A DNA stretch of 64,000 nucleotides. It comes from Ekhidna sp051379705. GTDB lineage: Bacteria > Bacteroidota > Bacteroidia > Cytophagales > Cyclobacteriaceae. Location: assembly GCF_051379705.1 (NCBI RefSeq), contig NZ_CP179868.1, positions 62,001 through 126,000 on the forward strand, in the 5' to 3' direction. Position numbers and translations under genes: made by a program. The notes under the pieces were generated by a model. The model was not told where the DNA came from and did not search any database. It saw only the letters and a program-made list of their open reading frames with translations. Each line of letters begins with the position of its first letter. The first letter of the stretch is position 1. Positions 25,146-35,400 of the stretch are shown here, piece by piece.

Positions 25146-26702
25146 ATGCCTAAGACCTTTCATATTTTTTATGCCCTAGTCGCCTTTGCTATATTCTTTA
25201 ATACCTCTGCTCAGGAAAAATACCTGGCTTTTGAGGATGTGAAATTTAATTCTGTAAGAGAACAGAACACCATTCGTGGGGTGTTGGATGGGGAGTCTGA
25301 TTTATTTGATGGATTTCTAGTAATAGCTCCGGAGGATAGCGCAAAGTACACTAAATGGAAGGCGTATTACGAAAGTGAGATGGCGAAGCTAAAGGTTAGG
25401 AAGGTTCCTAAAAAACTAGAGAAGGACGTAAAATATATTTACAACCAGCTGCATGAAAAATTTTTGAGAAAATATGAATACCTCGCTTTCTATGATCAGA
25501 TTTTTGAGCAGGGTGTCTATAACTGTGTGACGGCAGTTGCATTATATGCTTTGTCATTCGAAGAGTTGGGTATTCCCTACAGTATTAAGGAAACGCCCAC
25601 TCACGTGTACATCGTGGTAGATCCTGAAGAGTCACAGCTGCTGATTGAAACGACAGATCCGGTAAGCGGTTTCAAATCCTTTAGTCCGGGCTTCAAAGAA
25701 AATTTTGTGGCACAACTGGCCATGATGAAGCTGGTCGATCAAAGTGATGTCAACTCCAAAGGATTGTATCCGATTTTTGATGAGTTTTACTTTGGAGGTG
25801 CTGATCTTACACTTGAGCAGCTGATAGGGATTCAGTATTACAATAAGGGATTGGACTTGCTTGATAAGAAGGAATATCACAAGGCCTGGAAGGAGCTTTC
25901 CAAAGCTCAACTTTTTCATAGTACAGATCAGCTGGATGGTGCACTCTTTGTGTCAATGATAAACGTATTGTCAGGCAGTGATTATACCGATTGGAATGAC
26001 ATCAAACTACTTCCTTTCCTTACCCGATTTGAATCTTTTGATGTTAAAAACACCAACATATTGGGTGAGTTTTCCAGAATGATTAGTCATGTATTGTCTG
26101 ATAGAAATGAAAGCGAGCTGGCAGAAAAAGCCTATCAATACTTTATTGCCAACAGCAATAATGAGAAGATCAACACGGATGTTACATTTACCTATCATTA
26201 TGAAGTAGGCAGAAAAAGTTATAATCGTGCCAACTACGCAGAGGCGTTTGATTCCATTATAAAAGCTTATAAAGCCAAGCCCGGGAATGAAAGTGCAGAA
26301 AGACTACTTACCGAATCTTTTCGACTAGCACACATTAATAAACCCACCTCAGAAACGTTGGCAACTCTCGATACATTGATGAATCAAAATGATGAGTTGC
26401 AGACCAACAATCACCTGAACACGATGTTGCTCAACTTATACCTCATGCAGATGGGAGAAGATTTTGAATCTCGCAGAGCTGTCAACGGGAATAAAATGAA
26501 AGAGCAGTTTGAAGAAAAAATAGAAGGAAACGACAGCTTCATTTATGACAAATACATTCTTTCTAATGCATATTCAAAGGCGGCTGTATACTATTTCAAA
26601 CGAGGCTATACGTCTCGTGCTCGCGCCATCATTCAAAAAGGACTTGAGTTCGTCCCAGATAGTTATGAGCTAAAATCCAGGCTTAGGATGATTAGCAGAT
26701 AG
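25146..26702 (+). CDS. Exported transglutaminase-like protein with TPR tail
   Basis: A ~518-aa exported protein; I prefer the ATG at 25146 because it gives a clean signal peptide ending near NTSAQ. A transglutaminase-like core carries a candidate triad, numbered from the upstream ATG at 25125: Cys134 (VYNCVTAVALY), His160 (KETPTHVYIVV) and Asp178 (IETTDP). The C-terminal half contains degenerate TPR helices (YNRANYAEAFDSIIKAYKA). The enzyme is probably a periplasmic peptidase or amidase rather than a cross-linker; the substrate is unknown. Confidence 0.72.
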   Translation: MPKTFHIFYALVAFAIFFNTSAQEKYLAFEDVKFNSVREQNTIRGVLDGESDLFDGFLVIAPEDSAKYTKWKAYYESEMAKLKVRKVPKKLEKDVKYIYNQLHEKFLRKYEYLAFYDQIFEQGVYNCVTAVALYALSFEELGIPYSIKETPTHVYIVVDPEESQLLIETTDPVSGFKSFSPGFKENFVAQLAMMKLVDQSDVNSKGLYPIFDEFYFGGADLTLEQLIGIQYYNKGLDLLDKKEYHKAWKELSKAQLFHSTDQLDGALFVSMINVLSGSDYTDWNDIKLLPFLTRFESFDVKNTNILGEFSRMISHVLSDRNESELAEKAYQYFIANSNNEKINTDVTFTYHYEVGRKSYNRANYAEAFDSIIKAYKAKPGNESAERLLTESFRLAHINKPTSETLATLDTLMNQNDELQTNNHLNTMLLNLYLMQMGEDFESRRAVNGNKMKEQFEEKIEGNDSFIYDKYILSNAYSKAAVYYFKRGYTSRARAIIQKGLEFVPDSYELKSRLRMISR

Positions 26703-26707
26703 ACTGA

Positions 26708-27439
26708 TCAAAAATCAATGGCAAGGTTGATACTGGTTTCGGTTATATACGGATTCGCATATAGAGTAATATACTTGCCAACTAACTTCAATTTTTCCAT
26801 TTTGAAAGTGCCGGGCATAGGTCGATAGACAATCCGACCCTTACCATTCTTTTTTTCTATTTCCACATTTTCGACATGCATAAAGCCATCGATTAGTTGT
26901 CCATAATAATAAGTTCCCCTTGCTGGCTGCTTGTCAAAGTACACCTCTACAATGTATTCACCGTTTGTTTTAAGATTATCATACTGTCTTACAATTAGGT
27001 TTGGGTAGTTTTTTCGTTGCTTTCCACTTTTGTTGAATTCTACCAGGCCTGCACGTGGATAATCTTTCTTATACTCCAGGTACGATTGTACTTTTCCGTT
27101 TTCCCAGTATTTGGTTCGTTTTCCTTCCTTTCGTCCATTCTTATAGTTGAACTCGAGGTACTTATTGCCGTTTTCGTAATACTGAATGGCCTTTTCTTTC
27201 GTACCATGGTTATAGGCTATTTCTGTTTTTAACGTGCCATCAGGGTAGTAGTTCTTTGAAAGTCCATGTCTGTTGTTTGTTGTGTCAACCTGTATTTCTG
27301 ATTTCAGGGTTCCGTTATCATAATACGTTTTTATGAGGGATGGATCTTCGTTTTCTTCGGAGGAAAAAAATGCCGCATTTATCTGGTCACAGGCAGAGAT
27401 CAGTAATAGGCAAAAGGTCAGGTTAATGAGTGTCTTCAT
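26708..27439 (-). CDS. MORN_2-repeat lipoprotein (YwqK-type)
   Basis: A 243-aa protein with a lipoprotein signal (LLLISACDQ) and at least five MORN_2 repeats of the form YY.NG.LK.E..Y..G (about 38-125). Members of this family are often labelled YwqK-type antitoxins and occur next to polymorphic toxin loci. A second protein of this type (41561) sits right behind an RHS tip in the array, so an immunity or accessory role is plausible but unproven. It is convergent with the transglutaminase-like gene, 5 nt apart. Confidence 0.7.
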   Translation of the reverse strand: MKTLINLTFCLLLISACDQINAAFFSSEENEDPSLIKTYYDNGTLKSEIQVDTTNNRHGLSKNYYPDGTLKTEIAYNHGTKEKAIQYYENGNKYLEFNYKNGRKEGKRTKYWENGKVQSYLEYKKDYPRAGLVEFNKSGKQRKNYPNLIVRQYDNLKTNGEYIVEVYFDKQPARGTYYYGQLIDGFMHVENVEIEKKNGKGRIVYRPMPGTFKMEKLKLVGKYITLYANPYITETSINLAIDF

Positions 27440-28036
27440 ACTTGTTGATTAGAATTCAAATTTAATTGAAGATGTTGGATAAGGGAATTGTGGATAATTA
27501 TTTACCGATTTGGCAAGATTATATTGAAGTGGATAGAATAAGTATTGCATTAAGTAAGCCGAAGGCTTTAATAGGTTAGTGCCTTTTTAAAGAGTGTAAT
27601 GGTACGTCACTAGTTGATATGAGAATGCTGAATGAATGCAAGGTGATTAGAAGATATAATAAGCAAATCCAAAATAGCTTATCCAGCTAACATGCGTTTT
27701 TTCAATGCGCGCTTAAGCGATATTAGACTTGAAATGGACGCACTCCAAAGAAGGAGCGGATTATGCCATTCATTAATTTTTTCGAGGTGGAATAGAATTA
27801 GATTGAAATCACTTCTGACGCTATCAATTTTTGTATATAACTAATTGATTGATAATTATTTAAATGCAATTTGTCATCATTGCCATCACCCAAAAAACGA
27901 TATTTAATAATTCATAATTTACGCTTGACGTTATATAAAATAAGCCTTTCTGTTTGGGAGATTCATTGAAATATAATACTTTGCAATCGCCTTATTTACA
28001 CCACTGAATCTGGCCCGAAACTTACTTAAACATCTA
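27440..28036. other. 597-bp non-coding, AT-rich upstream region of the RHS locus
   Basis: No convincing gene or RNA gene is visible. The stretch carries stops in all frames and becomes very AT-rich towards 28036. The only regulatory signal I can propose is the promoter-like pair at 27953-27983. Confidence 0.4.
27953..27983 (+). promoter_or_regulatory. Candidate Bacteroidota promoter for the RHS locus
   Basis: TTTG (27953-27956), a 20-nt spacer, and TACTTTG (27977-27983) approximate the Bacteroidota -33 TTTG / -7 TAnnTTTG pattern, about 55 nt before the RHS start codon. The -7 box is one base short of consensus. Confidence 0.35.
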
Positions 28037-31000
28037 ATGAAGAGATTTTTTTTTATGGCAATCGTTGTTGCCATCATTACCCCATGTTATAGTCAAACGA
28101 TGCCTTCAGCATCATCCCTGTCAACAGTAAAAGGCATCAACCTTCCGGTAAACAAGTACAACGGAACAGCATCAGTTTCTGTACCACTTTACACCGCTCC
28201 TCTATTGAAAGGTGGAGGCATCAATGTAGGACTTAGTTACACTACAAGCGGCATTAAAGTGAACGAAGCATCAGGACCCGTTGGGCTGGGCTGGCAGCTC
28301 ATCGCAGGAGGTAAAATCACACGCGTGATGATGGGACATCCGGATGAATACTCTGATTTCAATACGTCCAAAACTGTTGACAATCTGGCCAACGTTCATT
28401 ATGGCTATCAGGACACAGAAAAGGATATCTTTTATTTTGAGTACCCCGGCGGTGGTGGTCGATTCATCTTTGGAGATGGTTTTTATACAGCATGTAACCC
28501 AACAGATTGTACGCTGCAATGTGATTCTCAAGCTTGTTTAGAAGCTTATAATGATTGTGTCCGCGCATCAAACAGGTCATGCAGCGGGGGAGAGATCACC
28601 TTCGACCAGATTCACACATTACCTGGCTCCGACATGCATATCTCATTTCACTATACTGATAAGCTCAATTCATACTTTGTGATTACAGATATGTATGGAA
28701 ACCAATATACGTTTGGGAACGGCCTGAATTCATCCGGAAATCCCGATGCTCAGGAAGTGACTATTTCCGAGAGAAGCAATTTGAATCAGTCAGGTTATGA
28801 TCCATCGCTACGTGAGGAGTACATCTCAACATGGCACCTGACAGAAATTGATCATGCAGGATTATCAGATTCACACAACACAATCTTTACCTATGGAAAC
28901 AGTGAAAGTACTGAGGTAGTCGAAGAAGGGGCTGAAACACAGTTTAATGCCGTTGATGTTGCTAATCCTAACATATTGGGAGTTGTTGACCAACAGGTAA
29001 CTCAAACAAAGACTACTACACAGGTTCGTAGGTTAACTGAAATCGAGACCTCAATGGCAAAAATTACCTTCGAATATGGAGATCGAAATGACGTCAATGG
29101 AGGCAAGAAGGTAACCGCCATCTCCCTGTTAGATGGAATTGGAAATGAAGTATCTAAAACCGAGTTTGAGTATCTAAACAGCAATGCGGCTTCCTCTTAC
29201 AAGTATGATCAAATTTATTCCAGTCCTCCTCCTTCCGAATCTTTATATCGATTGATGCTTAAGACCATTACAAAAGATGGCTTACCCATTAGGCAGTTCA
29301 AATATAAAAACGAGGAAAGTGACCTGTTTCAGTTACCGCCAAGAGGATCCTATTACACAGACCATTGGGGGTATTACAACGGAGGGACACAGCATGGAGG
29401 TACGTACCTTCCATATCCTGATTTGGAGGAAGAAGAATATGTCCTGGATAAGGGAATACTCAAACTAGTCACACTTGTCCTTCCAGGCATGGACAAGAGC
29501 AGCAGCCCAGCTGCAAAAGCCAACATCCTGACAGAAGTATCATATCCCTCAGGTGGTTATACCAAATTCAGATATGGAATTCACCCGAACGGAGGAGGTG
29601 TACGCGTTTCTCGCATCGAACAATATAACGAACATGGTGTGATGGTCAATGGATCTGAGTACGAGTATTTTGATGAGGATACAGATAATTTCATTAGAGG
29701 ACCAATACCTCGGTACTTGAAATTTATGGAAAGGTCTGAACATACGATGTACGTACCAGGTGAAGTTGAGATTGGAGGTGTTATAGTGGATGTAGAAGTT
29801 CCAGTAGTAGAAGATAGGTATAAGTTCATCTTGTTTCCATCGGCAGAATCTTTAACATTCGATTTGAATGGTCCCTCGCATGGTTATAAGCGCGTGAAAG
29901 TAACTAACCAACTAACTGATGCACACACTATTCATCATTTTACTGAATTCGACGAGGAAGTTGCGCCAACCAAAAAACAGTTTACTGTGGATATATTAAT
30001 TGATGGCATAGATCAAAGTGGAATCGATGCTAACCAATCGCCATTTAGTTCAACTGACTTAAACTACTTCAACCGTGGATTAGAGAACAAAACAGAAGTT
30101 TTTGATGAGTCCGGGGACTTGGTTTCTACGATAGTCACAAACTATGAGCATACAGGTCCACAGTATATGACGAAATCCATGAAGGTAGAATTCCTAAGGA
30201 ACAATCCTCTAGAGTACTTCTTTGATTTAATTACCGGAACCAACTTCTCTTTATTAACTTCAGAATATGACATAGAAGTCAAAACCTTACGATTAGCCGG
30301 AACTGTAGTCACAACCAATGATCAGGACGGAGAGGTCACGGAGACAAAGACATTTGATTATGCTTCCAACCATCCGTCGCTTCCGGTGGAAGTGAATACC
30401 GAGTTATCGACTGGGCATTTTACCAAAAAGCTTATCAGTTATCCCTTTAGTGATCATACAGATGTAATCTCGAAGTTCGAAGATCAAAGTGTACTTACTC
30501 AAATGGTCAATGATGGAATGATTGGAATTCCTACCATGGAGGAAAATAAGATCAAATATCCAAATGATAATTCTTATAAAACGTCAGGCGTCAGATTAAC
30601 CACATTCAAAAGTTTTGGAAGTAAACGACTTCCACATCAGTCGTACGCGTTGGCCATCGAGTCACCTGGTGCCTGGATAGCTGATGATTTGATTTTGACG
30701 AGCACCAATGACTACAAATCATCCGGTCAGCTAAAGAGCAAAATAGGTCGCTCAGAAATCGAGACTAGATATGATTATAACGCTGATGGCTATTTGTCTA
30801 GCGTTACAGCAGATAATGGAGTTGAACAACAAACAACAAACTATATCTATGAGAGCTTAGTAGGAGTAAGTAGTGTACAAGGTCCTGATGGACGCAGTGT
30901 TAGCTACGAATATGATGAATTGAACAGACTCTATCTTATCAGAGATCAAGATCAGAATATCATTAAACGGTACAGGTATAATTATGCCGGTGATATTGTG

Positions 31001-32011
31001 AAGTCAAGCAATTATGGTGACATAAGTGCTACACTTACGGTTTCTTTCCCGCGCTTAGCAGGAACACCTATTTATTTCAATGCTTCAGATATTATAATGT
31101 TTGGATCAGCATCAATGTGGTGGAGTATTGAAGGGACAAACTATTTTGATGACGGTACATCAGTAAGTCACACATTCAACACTTCAGGGGAATATTCACC
31201 GAGCTTTACCATTGATAATCCAGAGTACGCTCAACCTAAAATTTTTAATGCACTCAACATTACGGTTTACAATGACTATTGGAAGTTGAATCCAATGGAT
31301 GGACCTGGTCAGACGTGTACTTACCCTGATGCACAAATTGATCCAAATCAGGAAACCGAATTTGATGATTTGACTTATTCAATATCTACCATTGCAGGTA
31401 CTTATGACTGTGCAGGGGCAGCTCCAATCGAGTTTGAGTGGACATATGATAAAGGTAATGGCCCGGTAGTGTTTGGAACCGGGTATGAAGCAACGCTTCC
31501 AAATGTAATTCACGATGTGCCGGGTACTGCGACGATAAAAGTCACTGCAACCGATCAATGTGGTCAAGTAGAATTTGCTACAAAAACATTGACAATTAAT
31601 GTCTGGAGCGAAAGCTGTTCTGGAGGAACCAGTGGTCCAGGTGATGACGATGATAATGGCGATGGCGATGGAGGCGGCGGACCTGCCAACCCCTGGGGTG
31701 TAGTTATTACCGGTAATGGCAATCAATCAATATGTCCAAATAGTGAAGAACCATCATCGTTTACGTTTGGCTCACAAATCGATGAAGGCGATCATACTTG
31801 CGGAACGACAAGCTATACCTATACCTGGGATTACGAAGTGAACGGACAATCCTACTCTTTAGGAGGAGGTGTCACCAAAACAATTTCGCGGAGCACATTG
31901 CTGACCAATGGCACTATAAACGATACCTATGTAATAACCTTGACGGTTTCAGATGGTTGTGGCGAAACCAAAACCTATACGACCAATTTGACCTTTAAGC
32001 TTAACTGTTAA
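28037..32011 (+). CDS. RHS/YD-repeat secreted protein 1 of locus A
   Basis: A 1324-aa exported protein. The signal peptide ends near PCYSQ. The N-terminal ~100 residues (VKGINLPVNKYNGTASVSVP, then GLGWQLIAGGKITR) are a beta-rich start shared with the protein at 59255. YD/RHS-type beta repeats fill about 200-1000 (YEYDELNRLYLIRDQDQN near 970). A PKD-like domain follows, then an acidic GDDDDNGDGDGGGG linker and a second PKD-like domain. It lacks a polymorphic tip. Its place before the tip-bearing RHS protein suggests the two cooperate, perhaps as parts of one shell. Confidence 0.78.
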   Translation: MKRFFFMAIVVAIITPCYSQTMPSASSLSTVKGINLPVNKYNGTASVSVPLYTAPLLKGGGINVGLSYTTSGIKVNEASGPVGLGWQLIAGGKITRVMMGHPDEYSDFNTSKTVDNLANVHYGYQDTEKDIFYFEYPGGGGRFIFGDGFYTACNPTDCTLQCDSQACLEAYNDCVRASNRSCSGGEITFDQIHTLPGSDMHISFHYTDKLNSYFVITDMYGNQYTFGNGLNSSGNPDAQEVTISERSNLNQSGYDPSLREEYISTWHLTEIDHAGLSDSHNTIFTYGNSESTEVVEEGAETQFNAVDVANPNILGVVDQQVTQTKTTTQVRRLTEIETSMAKITFEYGDRNDVNGGKKVTAISLLDGIGNEVSKTEFEYLNSNAASSYKYDQIYSSPPPSESLYRLMLKTITKDGLPIRQFKYKNEESDLFQLPPRGSYYTDHWGYYNGGTQHGGTYLPYPDLEEEEYVLDKGILKLVTLVLPGMDKSSSPAAKANILTEVSYPSGGYTKFRYGIHPNGGGVRVSRIEQYNEHGVMVNGSEYEYFDEDTDNFIRGPIPRYLKFMERSEHTMYVPGEVEIGGVIVDVEVPVVEDRYKFILFPSAESLTFDLNGPSHGYKRVKVTNQLTDAHTIHHFTEFDEEVAPTKKQFTVDILIDGIDQSGIDANQSPFSSTDLNYFNRGLENKTEVFDESGDLVSTIVTNYEHTGPQYMTKSMKVEFLRNNPLEYFFDLITGTNFSLLTSEYDIEVKTLRLAGTVVTTNDQDGEVTETKTFDYASNHPSLPVEVNTELSTGHFTKKLISYPFSDHTDVISKFEDQSVLTQMVNDGMIGIPTMEENKIKYPNDNSYKTSGVRLTTFKSFGSKRLPHQSYALAIESPGAWIADDLILTSTNDYKSSGQLKSKIGRSEIETRYDYNADGYLSSVTADNGVEQQTTNYIYESLVGVSSVQGPDGRSVSYEYDELNRLYLIRDQDQNIIKRYRYNYAGDIVKSSNYGDISATLTVSFPRLAGTPIYFNASDIIMFGSASMWWSIEGTNYFDDGTSVSHTFNTSGEYSPSFTIDNPEYAQPKIFNALNITVYNDYWKLNPMDGPGQTCTYPDAQIDPNQETEFDDLTYSISTIAGTYDCAGAAPIEFEWTYDKGNGPVVFGTGYEATLPNVIHDVPGTATIKVTATDQCGQVEFATKTLTINVWSESCSGGTSGPGDDDDNGDGDGGGGPANPWGVVITGNGNQSICPNSEEPSSFTFGSQIDEGDHTCGTTSYTYTWDYEVNGQSYSLGGGVTKTISRSTLLTNGTINDTYVITLTVSDGCGETKTYTTNLTFKLNC

Positions 32012-32015
32012 TAAT

Positions 32016-32450
32016 ATGAAGAAAATCAACAACCTTATCCTTGGAGGAATGTTAATGCTAAGCCTGAATTCCAGCGCTCAGCAAACATCAAACCTGGTAG
32101 GCAGCTGGGAATTGAACTTTCAAGAAACACTGAACTTGATGAATTCGGAGACAAAGTCAAAATACGATAGTATTGAGACATCCTTTCAGGCGCAGATTCA
32201 AAACCAACTTTCTTCACAATCTTTCACTTTTAACTCAGATACCACATTTCAGGTTTCTGCAGGCGGATATACGAATAGCGGTGATTGGAATATAGATAAT
32301 GGTCAGTTGATTCTTACTTTTTCAAACGGCGCGCAAACCATACAGACAATCGAATCATTAAGTCAAAGTCACCTGATCCTCGAAATTGATAGCGACCCCA
32401 ATTCCGACATATTATTCAAAAGAATTCACCTGTCAAAAATCTCAAACTAG
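32016..32450 (+). CDS. Small exported lipocalin-like protein
   Basis: A 144-aa protein with a signal peptide ending near NSSAQ. The mature part (LVGSWELNFQETLNL, GGYTNSGDWNIDNGQLILTF) has the GxW-plus-strand pattern of lipocalin-like domains. It starts 4 nt after the RHS gene stop and 5 nt before the next RHS gene, so it is clearly in the same operon. An accessory role in assembly or stability is a guess; no equivalent is present in the second locus at 62368-62376. Confidence 0.65.
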   Translation: MKKINNLILGGMLMLSLNSSAQQTSNLVGSWELNFQETLNLMNSETKSKYDSIETSFQAQIQNQLSSQSFTFNSDTTFQVSAGGYTNSGDWNIDNGQLILTFSNGAQTIQTIESLSQSHLILEIDSDPNSDILFKRIHLSKISN

Positions 32451-32455
32451 CATTT

Positions 32456-35400
32456 ATGTACCGCAGCTTATTACTTCTTGCCATTCTTTTTGCTTCTGTT
32501 TCAACCTATTCCCAATGTATTATTTGTCCACCGGACAAACCAATTGATGATGGAGGTGGAGGCAGTGGAGGCGGTGGAACCGGTGGAGGTGGTGGAACCG
32601 GTGGCGGAGGAAGTTCTCTGACATTAACATTTTCCGGAGAGGAAAATCCGACCTACAACAGTACTTATACATACAGTGTAGAAGTTTTATCTGGTTTTCA
32701 TCAAAGCTCTTCCTACACTGTTTCTGGAGGACAAAAAATTTCCGAAAGCCTTGGATCCATTCAGGTTAAATGGAATCAATATGGTAATAAATGGGTGAAG
32801 GTAACTGCCCAAATTGGAGGAAATTATCATGACAAAACAGTAAATGTAAACGTGACTGGACCTTTAACTGCGGGTTCAATCAGCGCTTCATCGTCAGCAA
32901 ATGTCTGTTACAACAGAAATCCTTCAAATATCAATAATAATGTAGCGGCATCAGGCGGGGATGGGACTCATAGTTATACATGGCAACAAAGCACCAACGG
33001 TGGAAGCTCTTGGAGCAATGCTGGAGGTGCAACATCAGCACCTACTTCATTTAACCCTCCAAGTCTCACTTCCAATAGAAAATACAGAAGAAAAGTTACG
33101 TCGAATGGACAAACTAAATACAGTAATGTCATCAGCTACAGTGTATATGATGAATTGGATCCACGGACTATAACATATACTGGAGGTAATGTAAATCCAG
33201 GAGGATCTGTATCGATGACAGGTGTCGAAGCTACAGGTGGAACTGAAACATATGCTTATCAGTGGCGGAAGAAAACAACAGGTGGTTATAGCAATATTTC
33301 GGGTAAGACCGGAAAAAATTTAGGATCTGTCACACAACATGTCACTACAACATACCAACGAAAAGTTACTTCATGTGGTACAAAATATTCCAATGAAATT
33401 ACGGTCACCTCAAACTTGGTGGCCGGAGGTATAAGCTCCAGTTCCGGAACTCAACTCTATTATGGTCAAGATCCTGATCCAATCACACATGCAGCTGCCA
33501 CAGGTGGTGATGGATCGTATGTGTATCAGTGGAGGGTTAGTGATAATCAAGGAGCCTCGTGGACAAATCTGGGTTCGACTACCACGTCCCCTCAAGCATA
33601 TGACCCACCGGCCCTCACTTCTGAAACATGGTATAGGATAAGAGTCACTTCTGATGGCGTTATAAAGTCTAAAACGATTAAGTTCCTGGTGTACCCCGAG
33701 CTGGTAAACTATGATATTAATTACACGGGTCCGTCTGTAATTCCTATGGGTGAAACAGTGTCAATTACAGGTAGCACTCCATTCGGAGGGTCAGGAAGCT
33801 ATGCCTATCAATGGCAGAGAAAGACGACTGGCAGCTATGAAGACATTCCGGGAGCTACCGGTAAAAACCTAGCAGCTATCGTTCAAGATGTTACCACTAC
33901 ATACAAGCGAATAACTATGGCAGCTCAGATCGAAGAGTCTGACGGAGTTATGGTTGAGACCCAATTGAACCCTGGAAATATTGGGGCCGACATGTATTTG
34001 TGCGATGGCGACCCCACGATCATCAATAGTGTTGAAGACGCCAGTGGAGGGAGCGGAGAATACACCTATGCGTGGTATAGAAGTGCCATCAATGGAGAAC
34101 TCGATCTTTGGGAAGGAGTGGGAGGTAATTACAAAAATTATGACCGCCAGCTGACAGCAGAATCAGAGCCACGACTTTATAAACGTACGGTGACCTCAGG
34201 AAATGTGACCATGGAAAGCAATATCATTTTAGTTACGCCCATGACACTGGAAAATGGAGGAACCCTGACATATACAGGAGGAAATGTTCCACAGGGCGCT
34301 ACACCTTCCGTAATAACCGGAAATGATATTGATCTGGACGAAGGACTTTCAGGTGTCATGTATCAATGGAGCAAAAAGACATTGTCTGAATCGACCTTCG
34401 CGCCGATATCGGGAGCTGATGATATTAGCTACACGCCAACTGAACCTCTAAACGAGCCTACATATTTTCAACGGACAGCTACGCTTTGTGGGATCAACAA
34501 GTCAGCGGAGGTTTTCATAGACCTGGAATACCCACCACTTTTGGTAGGATCACTTACACCTACCGACACCTACTTCTGCTACGATTGTGATCCCGGAGCG
34601 ATCGTTGGTGATGAACCTACCGGAGGCACCGGAACCTATGAGTATCAGTGGCAAGTACAAACTAAGTTTACAGGTGAGTGGGTGGACATAGAAGGATTTG
34701 AAGATAGTCAATCCAAAGATTTTGATCCGGAGGCACCCGGCTCATCGACCTTCGCCACCTTGTGGACCTATAGAAGGGTGGTTACTTCCTACAACCAGAC
34801 AGTAGCCAATGACCCGGTTATCATCAGAAGAGATATACGAGTGACTCCCGGCGAAATTACCTATCCTACTAACCCATGCATGAACACCCCAATAGGCCTT
34901 ATAAGAGGATATGAACCCAGCGGAGGTATGGGCGGATACACTTACAGTTGGGAGGTGAATGATGGATCAGGATCGGGTTATCAACCCCTGGCAAGTGGAC
35001 TTACGGATCCCAACATACAATATTCGGGTACGCTCACACAAGAGATTAAGTTTAAGCGATCAGTCACTGCATCAGACGGAACAACCGCCACTACTTCAGA
35101 ATTGGTGATAACGCCTTACGATTGCTCACCTGACGACTTTAACTATGTCAGGGTAGAAGTTCCTAAATCGCCGGTGAGCTCAGGACTTTCTTTGACAAAT
35201 CTGACACCCACAGACAAATCTGTCAGCTACAGCTATTCAGACGGAGCAGGAAGACCGACTGTGACGGTGGCAGTTGCCGCCGGACAAAATCAGGAAGATA
35301 TTGTGGCTTTCAATCACTACAGTATAAGTGACGGAAGACAAGATAAATCGTATCTTCCTTTTTACAGTGACTCTTCTATTCCCGGCATGACGTTCACACA

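Noticed and set aside
29549..29829. Minus-strand ORFs inside the giant RHS genes
   Set aside because: All are antisense shadows of long coding frames with domain evidence on the plus strand.
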